The notes beneath the pieces were generated by a model. The model had not been told where the DNA came from. It saw nothing but the letters and a program-made list of their open reading frames with translations, and searched no databases. 64,000 bases of DNA from the NCBI RefSeq assembly GCF_000526155.1, contig NZ_JAFN01000001.1:1368501-1432500 (forward strand), in the 5' to 3' direction. How positions within the stretch are numbered: the first letter of the stretch is position 1; each line of letters opens with the position of its first letter. The translations under genes were made by a program, and so were the position numbers. Origin of the DNA: Deferrisoma camini S3R1 (GTDB lineage Bacteria; Desulfobacterota; Deferrisomatia; Deferrisomatales; Deferrisomataceae). Positions 8,735 to 16,945 of the stretch are shown here, in pieces.

Positions 8735-9619
8735 TCAGGCGGGGCGGCCGGGGGTCTCGGCCTCCCGGCTCCGCCGGATCAGGAGCCCCACGCACATCCG
8801 GATGTTCGTCGGGCTGTAGCAGGTGAGCTCGTCCCGGTACACCTGGGCGAAAAGGCGCTGCGCCAGGTCCTCGTCCGAGCCCCGGTGGGCGAGCACCCGC
8901 TCCCGCAGGGCCTCGGCAGCGGCCCGGGCCGCTGCCACCGCCTCGCGGGCGGCTGGCCCGGTCAGGGCGCCCAGGTGCCCGAGGCCCAGCACCTCGGGGC
9001 CCCAGGCCCGGATCCGCTCCAGGGTGTCCTGGTACGGCCCGTACCCGGTGAAGTACAGGGGCATGAACCCGCCGCGGCCGTACCGAAAGCCCAGGCAGTC
9101 CGACACGAACAGGGCGCCCCGTTCCGGCACGCCGGCCACCAGGTTGCCGGGGGCATGGCCCCCTGCCACCCACAGCTCCAGGGTCAGCCCGCCCAGGTCG
9201 ATCCGGGCCCCCTCCCCCACCTCCCGCGCCCCGGACAGGTCCGGCGGCCCCCCGAGCGCGGGGCGGGCCACCGCCTCCCCCCGCGAAGCCAGGGCCTCGG
9301 CCATGTACCGGTCCTCCGCCACGAACCCGGCCGCGGCCTTGGGGTGCGCCACGAACCCCGGCGCGCCCGGCCCCACGACCACCTCGGCCCCGGGGAACCG
9401 CTCCCGCAGGGCCCCCAGACCGCTCAGGTGGTCGGTGTGGGGGTGGGTCACCACGAGCAGGTCCGGAGCCACGCCCAGGGCTTCCAGCTCGCCGACCAGC
9501 CGGGGGGCCACGGCCGAGATGCCCACCTCGACCAGGGCCACCCGGTCCGCGCCCCGCACCAGGTACGCGTTGAACAGGGGATGCCCCAGCTCCCAGATGC
9601 TCTCGCACAGCCGTTTCAC
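8735..9619 (-). CDS. MBL-fold metallo-hydrolase (glyoxalase II-like)
   Basis: A 294-residue metallo-beta-lactamase-fold protein. The metal motif THPHTDHLSG gives H59, H61, D63 and H64; later ligands are suggested by GGHAPGN, SDCLGF and GLGHLGA. These bind two metals that activate water for hydrolysis. Residues 200-294 form a helical extension. The GTG at 9619 is preceded by an almost perfect Shine-Dalgarno (GGAGGTGATC). The substrate is not apparent. It is followed on the same strand by cheX after a 75-base gap, so cotranscription is possible but not evident. Confidence 0.85.
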   Translation of the reverse strand: MKRLCESIWELGHPLFNAYLVRGADRVALVEVGISAVAPRLVGELEALGVAPDLLVVTHPHTDHLSGLGALRERFPGAEVVVGPGAPGFVAHPKAAAGFVAEDRYMAEALASRGEAVARPALGGPPDLSGAREVGEGARIDLGGLTLELWVAGGHAPGNLVAGVPERGALFVSDCLGFRYGRGGFMPLYFTGYGPYQDTLERIRAWGPEVLGLGHLGALTGPAAREAVAAARAAAEALRERVLAHRGSDEDLAQRLFAQVYRDELTCYSPTNIRMCVGLLIRRSREAETPGRPA

Positions 9620-9673
9620 GGGGGATCACCTCCGATCGTAAGGCCTTTGGTTGTGCCTTGGGCCCAGGCCGCC

Positions 9674-10615
9674 TCACGCACCACCAAGGCGCTTGGCCTC
9701 CAGGGCCCGGACCATGTCGGTGAGGGTGGCGTAGTGGGGCACGGGGATGCCCAACCGCTCCGCGTAGGCCACGACCCGCCCGCCCAGGTACTCGATCTCG
9801 GTGGGCCGGCCGGCCTCGAGGTCGTGGCACATGGAGTCCTTGTGGACCCCGGCCTTCTCCAGGTAGGCCACGGCCTGGGAGAGGTACTCCTCGCCCAGGT
9901 CGTAGCCCAGGGCCCGGGCCACGGCCAGCACCTCGCGGAAGCACGCGTCCGCCACCCGCCGGCTGGCCGGCAGCGTGAGGGCCTCGCGCAGGGTCAGGTC
10001 GGCCAGGGCGCAGATCGACGCCATGGTGCACTTCATGACCATCTTCCTCCACACGAACCGCCCCACGTCCTCCACCGCCTCGGTGGCCAGGCCGCCCCCG
10101 GAGAGCCGTTCCGCGAGCTCCCGGGCCACGTCGGCGCCCTCGGGCAGCACCGGGCCCAGGTGGTTCGGGGGGTTGAAGAACGCCACCCGCACCTCGCCCG
10201 GCCCCTGCCGGGCGCAGCCGTAGTTGAGCACCATGCGAAACGCGTTGGCCTTTCCGAACGCCTCGGCCACGTCGTCCTCGGTGCCCAGACCGTTCTGGCA
10301 GCTCACCACGGGAACCCCGGCCGGCAGCACGGCCGCCAGCTCCGAGAGCACCCGGGGCAGGCTGTAGGTCTTGGTGCACAGGAACACGGCGTCGGGCCCG
10401 TGCCGGGCCAGCTCCGCCACCCCCACGGCCACATTGCGCACCCGCACCCGTTTCTCGACCGCCCCGCTCACCCGGATGCCGTCGCGCCGCAGGGCCTCCG
10501 CCGTTTCCGGCCGGGAGACCACGCAAACCGCGTCGGGCGCCGTCTCCGCCAGGGCGGCCGCGAGAACCGCGCCCGTGGCCCCCACCCCCACCACCGCTGG
10601 TCTTCGAACCGCCAT
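9674..10615 (-). CDS. panE: 2-dehydropantoate 2-reductase (ketopantoate reductase) family protein
   Basis: A 313-residue protein with an N-terminal NADPH-binding Rossmann fold (GVGATG at residues 10-15) and a C-terminal ApbA/PanE helical domain. The WRKMVMKC segment carries the family catalytic lysine, and SCQNGLG is also typical. PanE reduces ketopantoate to pantoate in coenzyme A synthesis; paralogs of this family act on other 2-keto acids, so the role is less sure than the fold. The ATG at 10615 has AAGGAG 7 bases upstream; that Shine-Dalgarno belongs to the conserved end of the repeat array at 10633-10688. Confidence 0.82.
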   Translation of the reverse strand: MAVRRPAVVGVGATGAVLAAALAETAPDAVCVVSRPETAEALRRDGIRVSGAVEKRVRVRNVAVGVAELARHGPDAVFLCTKTYSLPRVLSELAAVLPAGVPVVSCQNGLGTEDDVAEAFGKANAFRMVLNYGCARQGPGEVRVAFFNPPNHLGPVLPEGADVARELAERLSGGGLATEAVEDVGRFVWRKMVMKCTMASICALADLTLREALTLPASRRVADACFREVLAVARALGYDLGEEYLSQAVAYLEKAGVHKDSMCHDLEAGRPTEIEYLGGRVVAYAERLGIPVPHYATLTDMVRALEAKRLGGA

Positions 10616-10632
10616 GGACACGCTCCTTTCCA

Positions 10633-10688
10633 GTAACTTCGGTCGTCGGTCTACGGTTAACGGTCGTCGGTCTCGGGCCTTCGGCCCG
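10633..10688 (-). repeat. Leader array: 7-bp tandem units plus hairpin core, upstream of panE
   Basis: Read on the plus strand: GTAACTTC (10633-10640), then five 7-bp units of the form CGGTCNN, then CGGGCCTTCGGCCCG (10674-10688), a perfect stem with a TTC loop. In the sense of panE the order is hairpin, units, GAAGTTACTGG, AAGGAG, start codon. The same arrangement recurs at 15126, 21206 and 46070. Confidence 0.8.
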
Positions 10689-10725
10689 CTGGGCGGCTCT
10701 CGAGCCGCGCCGAAGCTTGGGGGGT

Positions 10726-11649
10726 TCAGGAATCGACGACGCGCTCGGCCTCCTGGCCCGGGCGGTTCACCAGGATCATGCCGGCGCTCACCAGCCCCAG
10801 GGCCAGGAACACCCCGGCCGTGAGGGGCTCCTTCAGGATCAGGGCCCCGCTCACCAGCACCCCGAACACCGGCGTGAAGAACGTGAACCCGGCCAGCAGG
10901 CTCACGGGGTAGCGCTGCACCAGCTCGAACCACACCAGGTAGCTCAGGAACGCCACCACGATGCACTGGTAGGCCAGGGCCCAGAGCCCTGCGGCAGACA
11001 CCCCGCGCACCGGCTGGGGCTCCCACAGGAGGCTCAACAAAAACAGGAACGGCGCCGAGAACGCCACCTGGTAGAACAGGGTCTGCAGGGGCACGGCCAC
11101 CGGAGTCAGGAACCGCTTGATGTACAGGGTGGTGGCGCCCCACAGGGCGCCGGCACCCAGGAGCATCAGGTCCCCGGGCAGGGTGCGCAGGGTCACCTCG
11201 CCCCAGTCCTTGCCGAACAGGACCACCACGCCGGCGAACGCCAGCACCAGGCCCAAGGCCTTGCGGCGGTTCATGGGGTCGTGCCGGAGAAGGTAGTGGG
11301 CCCCCAGGGCCGTGAAGAACGGCTGGGTGTAGAGGAACACGTAGGCCCGGGAGGCGTACGTAAAGTTCAGCCCGAAATAGATCGCGGCGAACTCGGCGCC
11401 GAACATGAGGCCCACCGCCAACCCGTGGCCCAGGGCGACCCGGCTCGGGAACGACGGGATCCCTGCCAGGGCCATCCAGCCCCACAGGCACACGGAGGCC
11501 ACGGCCGAGCGTACGCCGGCCATGAACAGGGGGGCGAGGTCGCGGCCCGCGATCTTGATCGCGGCCATGTTCGCGCCCCAGATCAGGGACAGGACGATCA
11601 GGATGGCCACCGGGCCCCAGGGGAGCTGGCGACGGTGTGCCGGGGTCAT
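10726..11649 (-). CDS. DMT superfamily transporter (EamA family)
   Basis: A 307-residue membrane protein with about ten hydrophobic segments in two EamA repeats (about residues 12-145 and 155-292). The first repeat has LSLIWGANMAAIK, the second ends in EPLTAGVFLALGLVSAG, both typical of the family. Members export or import small metabolites across the inner membrane; the substrate cannot be inferred. The ATG overlaps the stop of the upstream MFS gene (ATGA), so it belongs to the marR-MFS-EamA operon. Confidence 0.88.
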   Translation of the reverse strand: MTPAHRRQLPWGPVAILIVLSLIWGANMAAIKIAGRDLAPLFMAGVRSAVASVCLWGWMALAGIPSFPSRVALGHGLAVGLMFGAEFAAIYFGLNFTYASRAYVFLYTQPFFTALGAHYLLRHDPMNRRKALGLVLAFAGVVVLFGKDWGEVTLRTLPGDLMLLGAGALWGATTLYIKRFLTPVAVPLQTLFYQVAFSAPFLFLLSLLWEPQPVRGVSAAGLWALAYQCIVVAFLSYLVWFELVQRYPVSLLAGFTFFTPVFGVLVSGALILKEPLTAGVFLALGLVSAGMILVNRPGQEAERVVDS

Positions 11650-12890
11650 GGCTCGTCCGCAGAGGCGCGGGGAAGCCCCAGCGACAGCACCGCCCCCACC
11701 ACGGAAACGGCCGCCGCCAGCCAGAACGCCCCCACGAACCCGCCGGTGTGGTCCGCCACCGCCCCGCCCACGGCCGGCCCCAGGGCCTGGCCGATGCCGA
11801 AGAACAGGGTGATGAACCCCAGGCACGCCGGCGCCAGCCGCGGGCCCACGTAATCGCCGGCCGCGGCGGCCGTTATGGTGGGCACGCTCCAGGCCGTCAC
11901 CCCGAACACCACGGCCGACAGGTACAGCCCCGGTCGGCCGGAGCTCACCGCGTACACCCCGTAGGCGAAGGCGAGCACCGCGTAGGCCAACGCCGTGGCT
12001 CGGGGGCGGCCGATCCGGTCCGAGATGCCTCCCCACAGCAGCCCGCAGAAGGTGCTCAGCCCCCCCACCAGGGCCCAGAGCCCCCCGGCCTCGCCCGGGC
12101 CGAGGCCGCGCTGCTTCACCAGGTAGGCCACGAAGAAGGTCACGTAGATGATGTACGAGAACCCGTACATGAAGTACACCAGCCCCAGGTACCACACCCG
12201 GCCCTGACGGTACACCTGCCCCCACTGGAACGGCGCCGGCCGGCCGGCCCTGGCCGGGGGGGCCTCCTCCGCCGACACGGCCCCGATCGGCGCCAGGCCC
12301 ATCTCGCCGGGGCTGGTGCGCAGCAGGGCGGCCGCCACGGCCGCGATGCCGAGCACGGCCGCGCCCAGCACGAACCATGCGGTGCGCCACCCCTCGGCCC
12401 CCCCGGCCCGGAGGATCGGGGGCACCACCAACCCCGCGATCATGGTGCCGGCCCCGATACCCGCGGTCACGATGCCGGTGGCCAGGCCCCGCAGCCGCAC
12501 CGAGAACCAGGCCGCGCCCAGGGCCATGGCCGGCACGTAGGCCGCGCCGTTGCCGAGCCCCGTCAGGGTGCGCATGGCCAGGGCGAACCCGAACGCCCGG
12601 GCCGCCCCCATGCCGGCCAGGGTCAGGGCCATCAGCACCAGGGCCGCGGCGATCACCCGCCGGGGCCCGAACCGCGCCGCCAGCACCCCGCCCACCAGGG
12701 CCATGACCAGGTACCCCACGAAGTTGCCCATCTCGAGGAGCCCCAGCTGGGTGTAGGTGAACCCCAAGCCGTCCTTCATGGCCGGCAGGATCAGGGTGTA
12801 AGACATGCGGCCGAACCCGTGGGCCCCGATGGTGACCAGGAGCCCGGTCCCGATGACGATCCACCCGTAGTGCAGGCGCCGATCACCCAT
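11646..12890 (-). CDS. MFS transporter
   Basis: A 414-residue major facilitator with about 12 membrane segments. The loop between segments 2 and 3 is GVLAARFGPRRV, matching the MFS signature, and GGISDRIGRPRA fills the equivalent loop in the second half. The N-terminus HYGWIVIG resembles oxalate/formate-antiporter-like and YbfB-like carriers. It overlaps marR by 8 bases upstream and the EamA gene by 4 bases downstream. A MarR regulator plus two different carriers suggests a substrate- or drug-responsive export operon; the substrate is unknown. Confidence 0.9.
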   Translation of the reverse strand: MGDRRLHYGWIVIGTGLLVTIGAHGFGRMSYTLILPAMKDGLGFTYTQLGLLEMGNFVGYLVMALVGGVLAARFGPRRVIAAALVLMALTLAGMGAARAFGFALAMRTLTGLGNGAAYVPAMALGAAWFSVRLRGLATGIVTAGIGAGTMIAGLVVPPILRAGGAEGWRTAWFVLGAAVLGIAAVAAALLRTSPGEMGLAPIGAVSAEEAPPARAGRPAPFQWGQVYRQGRVWYLGLVYFMYGFSYIIYVTFFVAYLVKQRGLGPGEAGGLWALVGGLSTFCGLLWGGISDRIGRPRATALAYAVLAFAYGVYAVSSGRPGLYLSAVVFGVTAWSVPTITAAAAGDYVGPRLAPACLGFITLFFGIGQALGPAVGGAVADHTGGFVGAFWLAAAVSVVGAVLSLGLPRASADEP

Positions 12891-13305
12891 GGGCGTCCTC
12901 CTCCAGCTTGGCTACCACCTGCTGGACCACCCGCCTCTCCTCGGGCGTGAGCCGGGAGAGGAAGGTCGCGTTCGTCTCCTCGTACACGGCCCGGAGGCGG
13001 GCCTCCAGCTCCCGGGCCCGGGCCGTGAGCCGCACCACGAACGACCGCCCATCCGAGGGGTTCTCGACCCGCTCCACCAGCCCGTCCCGCTCCAGGCGGT
13101 CCAGGATCCCGGTGAGGGTGGACTTGTCCATGGCCACCCGGGCCCCGAGCTCCGACACCGTGACCCCATCGCCGTCGAACAGGGCGATCAGCAGGAAGAA
13201 CTGGGGCTGGGTGATCCCCAGGGGCTCCAGCCGCTCCCGGTAGGCCCGGGCCATGGCCCGGGTGGCCTTGCCCAGGGCGAAGCACAGGCATTCCTCCAGT
13301 CGCAT
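12883..13305 (-). CDS. MarR-family transcriptional regulator
   Basis: A 140-residue winged-helix protein. The DNA-binding helix is within VTVSELGARVAMDKSTLTGILDR-type sequence (about residues 50-72), followed by the wing RVENPSDGRSFVVRLT (about 80-95). MarR dimers repress neighbouring genes until a small ligand binds. It is the first gene of the operon with the MFS and EamA carriers (8-base overlap with MFS). Its ATG is preceded by A-rich AAGGGG. A stretch identical to the lptF leader (CCTAGCTTCCCAGCC) lies about 15-30 bases upstream. Confidence 0.9.
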   Translation of the reverse strand: MRLEECLCFALGKATRAMARAYRERLEPLGITQPQFFLLIALFDGDGVTVSELGARVAMDKSTLTGILDRLERDGLVERVENPSDGRSFVVRLTARARELEARLRAVYEETNATFLSRLTPEERRVVQQVVAKLEEDAHG

Positions 13306-13344
13306 GAGCGTGCCCCTTTTTTCGGCTGGGAAGCTAGGCGGTCG

Positions 13345-13512
13345 GGCGGCTCCTTAGCCCGCCGCGCAGCGCGTCGAACGCTCGCACCGTGAAACCGTTC
13401 GTCTCCGGTAGGATCGCCATGAAACCACCGCCGGTGCCCCGAGCCTGCGCGGCGAATCTCATGCCCGGCTTCGCGCGCGGCCGGAGGCATGCTCCTTGCC
13501 CCTCCCTCCGGG
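13345..13512 (+). repeat. Dispersed repeat family R1, copy A
   Basis: An imperfect copy, read on the plus strand, of the element also present at 31886-32060 (minus) and 2443-2590 (minus). Shared landmarks are GCCGCGCAGCGC, CGCCATGAA, CCTGCGCGGCGAATCTCA and CGGCCGGAGGCA. It occupies the gap upstream of marR and runs into the 3' end of the next MFS gene, whose last 17 or so codons (GRGKEHASGRARSRA region) are repeat sequence. Confidence 0.75.
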
Positions 13513-14805
13513 AAAAGCGAGCCTGTTTTGTTGCCGGGTCCAAGGCCGGTGGCGTGGGATCGCCAGGCTCAGCACGGCGGCTGCCGCCGACAGCCCCAAG
13601 GCCAAGGCCAGCACCGCTCGGTAGGAGCCGAACCGGTCGAAGGCCGCGCCCCCTACGAACGCGCCCAGTCCACCCGACGCGTGATGGACCAGGATCACCA
13701 CCCCGGTGAGGAGGGCGATGCGCTCCACGCCGTAGCGGTTGCGCACGAGCACCGCGGTGATGGGCGCCGACGCCATGAACGAAAAGCCGTACAGCACCGC
13801 GAACCCCACGGCCGCCCCCAGCCCCGGAAGCACGAGCACCCCTGCGAAGATCGCCACCCGCAGGGCGAACGAGGCCGCAAGGGGGACGCGCTCGTCCACG
13901 CGGTCCGAGAGCCAACCCGACAGAAGCACCCCGAAGAACGACGCCGCCCCCATCACGGCCTTCACGGTCCCTCCCCCGAGGAGTGACCCGCCCCGGTCCA
14001 GGAGCAGGGGCACCACGTGGAGGTCCACCAGGAAGTCCGTGAACCCGCACACCGCGAACACCGCGCAGATCACCCAGAACCCCCGGCTCGCCATGGCGGC
14101 TCCGGCGGCCAGCTCCGCGGGCTCGGCCCGGCCCGGGGCCGAGGGTTCCGGGTGGGGCCTGCTCCCCACCCGGGACAGGCCCAGGTCCTCGGGGCGGTCG
14201 CGGACCAGGACCCAGGCCGCTCCCACGGCCACCGCCGTGAGCAACCCCAGCCCCCGCAGGGCCCACCGCCAGCCCAAGACCTCGGTGGCCCAGGCCACGG
14301 GGGTGAGGAGCGCCAGCTGGCCGGCAGCGATTCCGGCGAACCCCAGCGACATCAGGGTGCCCGTGCGCGAGGCGAACCAGCGCCCCACCACGGTGGCGAG
14401 CAGCGTGGGCCCCAGCCCCCCGAACCCCACGCCAGCCAGGACGCCGTACCCCAGCACGAGCTGCCACAGGGAGTGCCCGTACGACGAGAGGATCACGCCG
14501 ACCACCAGCGCGGCCCCGAACACCCCCAGGAGCCGTCGGGGCCCCACCCGATCGTACAGCAGGCCCGAGACCGGCAGGGTGAGGGCGAAGAAGACCATGT
14601 TCACCGAGTACGCCCAGGAGCCCGCGGCCCGGGTCCACCCGAACTCCTCGAGCATGGGCCGGAACAGCACGCCGTACGAGAACCGCAGGGCCCCCAGGGC
14701 GAACAGCACGAACACCACGCTGCCGAGGACGATCCAACCCCGGTGGATCCGTCGCCCACCGGCCCCCACGGCCGCCCCCTGCGCACCTGTCGCCGACTCC
14801 GTCAC
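13459..14805 (-). CDS. MFS transporter with repeat-derived C-terminal tail
   Basis: About 448 residues with 12 predicted membrane segments. MFS loops are visible as GLLYDRVGPRRLLG in the first half and GWLSDRVDERVP in the second. The N-terminal IHRGWIVLGSVVF resembles monocarboxylate/oxalate-formate-type carriers. The GTG at 14805 was chosen because GGAGG lies 5 bases upstream; an ATG at 14832 directly abuts the repeat box GAAGTTAC and has no Shine-Dalgarno of its own. The last codons lie inside repeat R1 copy A and are hydrophilic and arginine-rich, so the original stop was probably lost when the repeat arrived. The substrate is unknown. Confidence 0.82.
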   Translation of the reverse strand: MTESATGAQGAAVGAGGRRIHRGWIVLGSVVFVLFALGALRFSYGVLFRPMLEEFGWTRAAGSWAYSVNMVFFALTLPVSGLLYDRVGPRRLLGVFGAALVVGVILSSYGHSLWQLVLGYGVLAGVGFGGLGPTLLATVVGRWFASRTGTLMSLGFAGIAAGQLALLTPVAWATEVLGWRWALRGLGLLTAVAVGAAWVLVRDRPEDLGLSRVGSRPHPEPSAPGRAEPAELAAGAAMASRGFWVICAVFAVCGFTDFLVDLHVVPLLLDRGGSLLGGGTVKAVMGAASFFGVLLSGWLSDRVDERVPLAASFALRVAIFAGVLVLPGLGAAVGFAVLYGFSFMASAPITAVLVRNRYGVERIALLTGVVILVHHASGGLGAFVGGAAFDRFGSYRAVLALALGLSAAAAVLSLAIPRHRPWTRQQNRLAFPGGRGKEHASGRARSRA

Positions 14806-14832
14806 CCCGTCCTCCGTTCCGGCAACCTCCAT

Positions 14833-14875
14833 GTAACTTCGGTCGTCGGTCGTCAGTCGTTGGTCGCTGGTCGAA
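14833..14875 (-). repeat. Leader array of 7-bp units at the MFS gene start
   Basis: GTAACTTC (14833-14840) followed on the plus strand by units CGGTCGT, CGGTCGT, CAGTCGT, TGGTCGC, TGGTCGA. In the sense of the MFS gene the array ends in GAAGTTAC exactly at the potential ATG 14832. The hairpin core seen in other copies is replaced by CTCGACTCGGAGTCGAG (14879-14895), itself a palindrome. Confidence 0.75.
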
Positions 14876-14892
14876 AGCTCGACTCGGAGTCG

Positions 14893-14935
14893 AGGGGGGG
14901 CCTGGTGGAGAGGCGCGTGCGGCTCCCACCTCGAT
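14893..14935. repeat. G-rich dispersed element R2, copy 1
   Basis: GGGGCCTGGTGGAGAGGCG followed by CGTGCGGCTCC. One of six intergenic copies of a sequence with the shape GGGGGCATGGGGCCTGG, CGGAGCGCCG, GTGCGGCC (others near 15291, 21314, 33124, 37446 and 46150). Confidence 0.5.
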
Positions 14936-14985
14936 CCTCTACCCTTGCTGCCCGGTCCCGAAGGGGGATCGGTAGACGATGGCCC

Positions 14986-15015
14986 AAAATATTCCGCATA
15001 CAAACTTCTCGTCAA
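14986..15015 (-). promoter_or_regulatory. Possible promoter upstream of the MFS gene
   Basis: In an A/T-rich island (14982-15045) that stands out in this genome, the minus strand has TTGACG (15015-15010), 18 bases, TATTTT (14991-14986). It points at the MFS gene at 14805, about 180 bases downstream, through the repeat array. Confidence 0.4.
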
Positions 15016-15031
15016 CACAAAAATGGTTTTG

Positions 15032-15044
15032 CCGTTTCAAACGG
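15032..15044. promoter_or_regulatory. Possible operator palindrome
   Basis: CCGTTTCAAACGG, a perfect 6-base inverted repeat with one central base, 17 bases upstream of the -35 box at 15010-15015. Its position suits a regulator site; no binding protein can be named. Confidence 0.35.
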
Positions 15045-15125
15045 AATCGAGCGGACCATCGTGTCGAGGGGGCATGGGGGGTGAGGCCCACGACTCCGGG
15101 GCCGGAGGGCAGGGGGGCCTTTCCA

Positions 15126-15222
15126 GTAACTTCGGTCTGCGGTCGTCGGTCGACGGTCTTCGGTCGGGGCCTTCGGCCCGCTAGAAGGCTGGAAGGCTAG
15201 GAGGCCAGAAGGCTAGAAGGAC
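15126..15222. repeat. Composite repeat: 7-bp array, hairpin core, 8-bp array
   Basis: GTAACTTC (15126-15133), five CGGTCNN units, GGGCCTTCGGCCC (15167-15179), then an 8-bp array of GCTAGAAG-like units (15180-15222). This copy is not next to a start codon. It lies in the 661-base gap 14806-15466 between the MFS and DUF169 genes, which holds only repeats and the promoter-like island. Confidence 0.75.
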
Positions 15223-15288
15223 TGAAAACCTCCTTGATCTCCCAGCGTTCCGAGCACGACCACGCCCCTTTGGCGCCACCTCACCGGC

Positions 15289-15457
15289 CCGGAGGGCAAG
15301 GGGCTTGGTGGAGCGCCGGTCGTGGCCGTATCAGGGGCCAGGGTTCAGAGGACAGTAGACAGAAGAGCTATAGGAGCGATTCTCCCCTGTATTCTGTCCA
15401 CCGACTCCTGATTCCTGAAATGCGGGCCCCTTGCCCTTCGGCGGCAACGCCCCGGAC
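15289..15457. repeat. Long palindromic element R3, copy 1
   Basis: Outer arms CCGGAGGGCAAGGGG (15289-15303) and CCCCTTGCCCTTCGG (15427-15441) pair at 14 of 15 positions; inner arms TTCAGAGGACAGTAGACAG and CTGTCCACCGACTCCTGA pair loosely. The right side continues into GGCAACGCCCCGGACC, also present at the right end of the copy at 46144-46348. It lies just downstream of the DUF169 stop, so it could act as a terminator or be a small mobile element. Confidence 0.7.
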
Positions 15458-15466
15458 CAACGGACG

Positions 15467-16285
15467 TTACTCGTCCCGTTGTAGGTCCTCGGAGGGGGCT
15501 GACGATGCTTCCCCGGGGGGCGGCTCCTCCAGCTCGTAGTACTTCTCCGGCATCCTGGGCTCGTTCAGGGCCGCCAGGTTCGGCACCGGATATCGGAACG
15601 CTCCGGCGCTGCGCACGTACTCGAGCCCCTCGGCTACCCGTTCGAGCTCCGCATACGGCACCGCGAACGACATCTCGTGGTCCTGGGTGCCGGCGAACAC
15701 CCGCTCGCCCGGGCCGGGAACCAGGTAGGTGCTCTCGCCCGACTGCACCACCCCCGCCAACCACGTGGCGCACCCGAGCCGCCCCGAGCTCACCGAGCGG
15801 ATGCCGGTGCCCTTGCCGTAGTTCGCCCCCTGGATCAGGGTGAGGATCTGGGCGGGGTTGCCGTAGACCACGGCCAGGTCCGGCCGGAACGGGCACCGAT
15901 CCAGGGGGGCCAACCAGATGCCGGGGTATCGGCCTGCGGGCCAGCGCGGGTACGCGGCCTCCATGGCCCGGCCGCACTCTGGATCGGACTGGTAGTATCC
16001 CGCCACGGTGCCGTCCAGGAAGCGCTCGGCATCCACGTAGCCCATGAACACCTTGGGCAAGGGGCAGCCGTGGTCCTCGGCCGCGAACACCATCGTCCAG
16101 CCCAGGGTCCGGGCCGCGGTCATGCCCTGGCACACGGTGAGCCGCCGCTTCAGGTCCTGGAGGGGCCGCCGGGCCTTGGGGGGCGGCGTCTCTCCGGGAG
16201 CCGCGAGCTTCACCCCCACCGGCCGGGTCGTCGGCCGCACCGCGGTCTCCACGGCCTCCAGGAACGATCGGACCCGTTCGTCCAT
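15467..16285 (-). CDS. DUF169 domain-containing protein
   Basis: A 272-residue protein of the DUF169 (PF02596) family. Family features are PVGVKLA near the N-terminus, a CQGMTAART segment (about residues 50-58), AEDHGCPLP (about 67-75), PDLAVVYGNPAQILTLIQG and GLGCATWL-like LGCATWLAG. The cysteines at CQG and GCP are conserved in the family and may bind metal. No enzymatic role is established to my knowledge. The ATG at 16285 follows GGGAGGTG at 7 bases; a GTG six bases further upstream is less well placed. The next gene upstream on the same strand is a small PepSY-type membrane protein, 40 bases away, so the two are probably cotranscribed. Confidence 0.85.
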   Translation of the reverse strand: MDERVRSFLEAVETAVRPTTRPVGVKLAAPGETPPPKARRPLQDLKRRLTVCQGMTAARTLGWTMVFAAEDHGCPLPKVFMGYVDAERFLDGTVAGYYQSDPECGRAMEAAYPRWPAGRYPGIWLAPLDRCPFRPDLAVVYGNPAQILTLIQGANYGKGTGIRSVSSGRLGCATWLAGVVQSGESTYLVPGPGERVFAGTQDHEMSFAVPYAELERVAEGLEYVRSAGAFRYPVPNLAALNEPRMPEKYYELEEPPPGEASSAPSEDLQRDE

Positions 16286-16325
16286 CCTCACACCTCCCGT
16301 GTTCGAGGGGGGCGGCCGGCCCGCC

Positions 16326-16670
16326 TCACGGTCCGGCCGCGCGCTTCTCGTGCCTACGACGCAGCCGCTGCCGCACCCGGTCGTTGATGGAGAACCCGGT
16401 GATCACCAGCCAGATCAGCCCCAAGGCGAGCGCCGTGTGGTAGATCGCGCCGAGCGGGCCGCCGCCGTAGTGCACGTTCACGAACAGCCAGTCCCACATC
16501 TTCAGGCTCTCGGGAACCCGGCTCGCGTCGATCAGGGCCCCCACCCTCGCGTGGAACCCCAGCAGCCACTCGATGCTCAGAAACAGCCCGCTCACCGCCT
16601 GGAGGAGCACCAGCGCGCCGATCCCCACTCCGACGCGGCGGTGCCATTTTCGAAGGGTGGGTTCGTCCAT
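16326..16670 (-). CDS. Small PepSY-associated membrane protein
   Basis: A 114-residue inner-membrane protein. It starts with LRKWHRRVGVGIGALVLLQAVSGLFL (a KWHR-x-VG helix typical of PepSY-associated transmembrane proteins) at about residues 6-31, and has a second hydrophobic segment near 76-94 (IYHTALALGLIWLVITGF). H10 and H77 could be haem or metal ligands, as in related small membrane subunits; this is a guess. It lies just upstream of the DUF169 gene and downstream of a long palindrome. Confidence 0.7.
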   Translation of the reverse strand: MDEPTLRKWHRRVGVGIGALVLLQAVSGLFLSIEWLLGFHARVGALIDASRVPESLKMWDWLFVNVHYGGGPLGAIYHTALALGLIWLVITGFSINDRVRQRLRRRHEKRAAGP

Positions 16671-16714
16671 CGTAGTCTTCTCCCTCCCCCACGGCCCTCG
16701 GGCCCGGCCCTCTC

Positions 16715-16937
16715 ATGCCAAGTCGCATTCGAAGCCAGCGATTTGGGGGCCGTTGGCCCGGAGCGCTACGGCCGAGCCGTTCAAGCCGCTCGGCGCAGGG
16801 GAGCGCCCGCGGCGCGTGCTCTCACGCGCCGCAGCGGACCGAGCCGTAGCGGCTTCGGCGAGGCCGTCTTTTCCGGCCGAGGACCACCGGCCCCCAAATC
16901 GCCCCTCCATGAACTCATCTTGATCGCAAATCGGCAT
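16715..16937. repeat. 223-bp imperfect palindrome, MITE-like
   Basis: A near-complete inverted repeat filling the gap between the PepSY-type gene and smc (16671-17012, no gene). The ends are ATGCC and GGCAT. Arms GCGATTTGGGGGCCGTTGG (16738-16756) and CCACCGGCCCCCAAATCGC (16884-16902) pair at 18 of 19 positions. The centre has GCGGCGCGTG, CTCT, CACGCGCCGC, a perfect 10-base stem, within a GCTACGGC/GCCGTAGC stem. The left end contains AGTCGCATTCGAAGCC, a motif shared with neighbouring and distant elements. Confidence 0.75.
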
Positions 16938-16945
16938 CACGCCGG

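Noticed and set aside
6030-10526. A 1498-codon stop-free frame on the minus strand antisense to the lipoprotein and through several genes
   Set aside because: It crosses cheX, the MBL-fold gene and panE in another frame and gives a low-complexity Gly/Arg/Pro/His-rich translation. Long antisense open frames are expected at this GC content.
10674-10688. CGGGCCTTCGGCCCG as an intrinsic terminator
   Set aside because: The stem is perfect and on the plus strand has a UUCG-type loop, but there is no U-tract and the core recurs as part of the leader arrays, so it is recorded as a repeat component.
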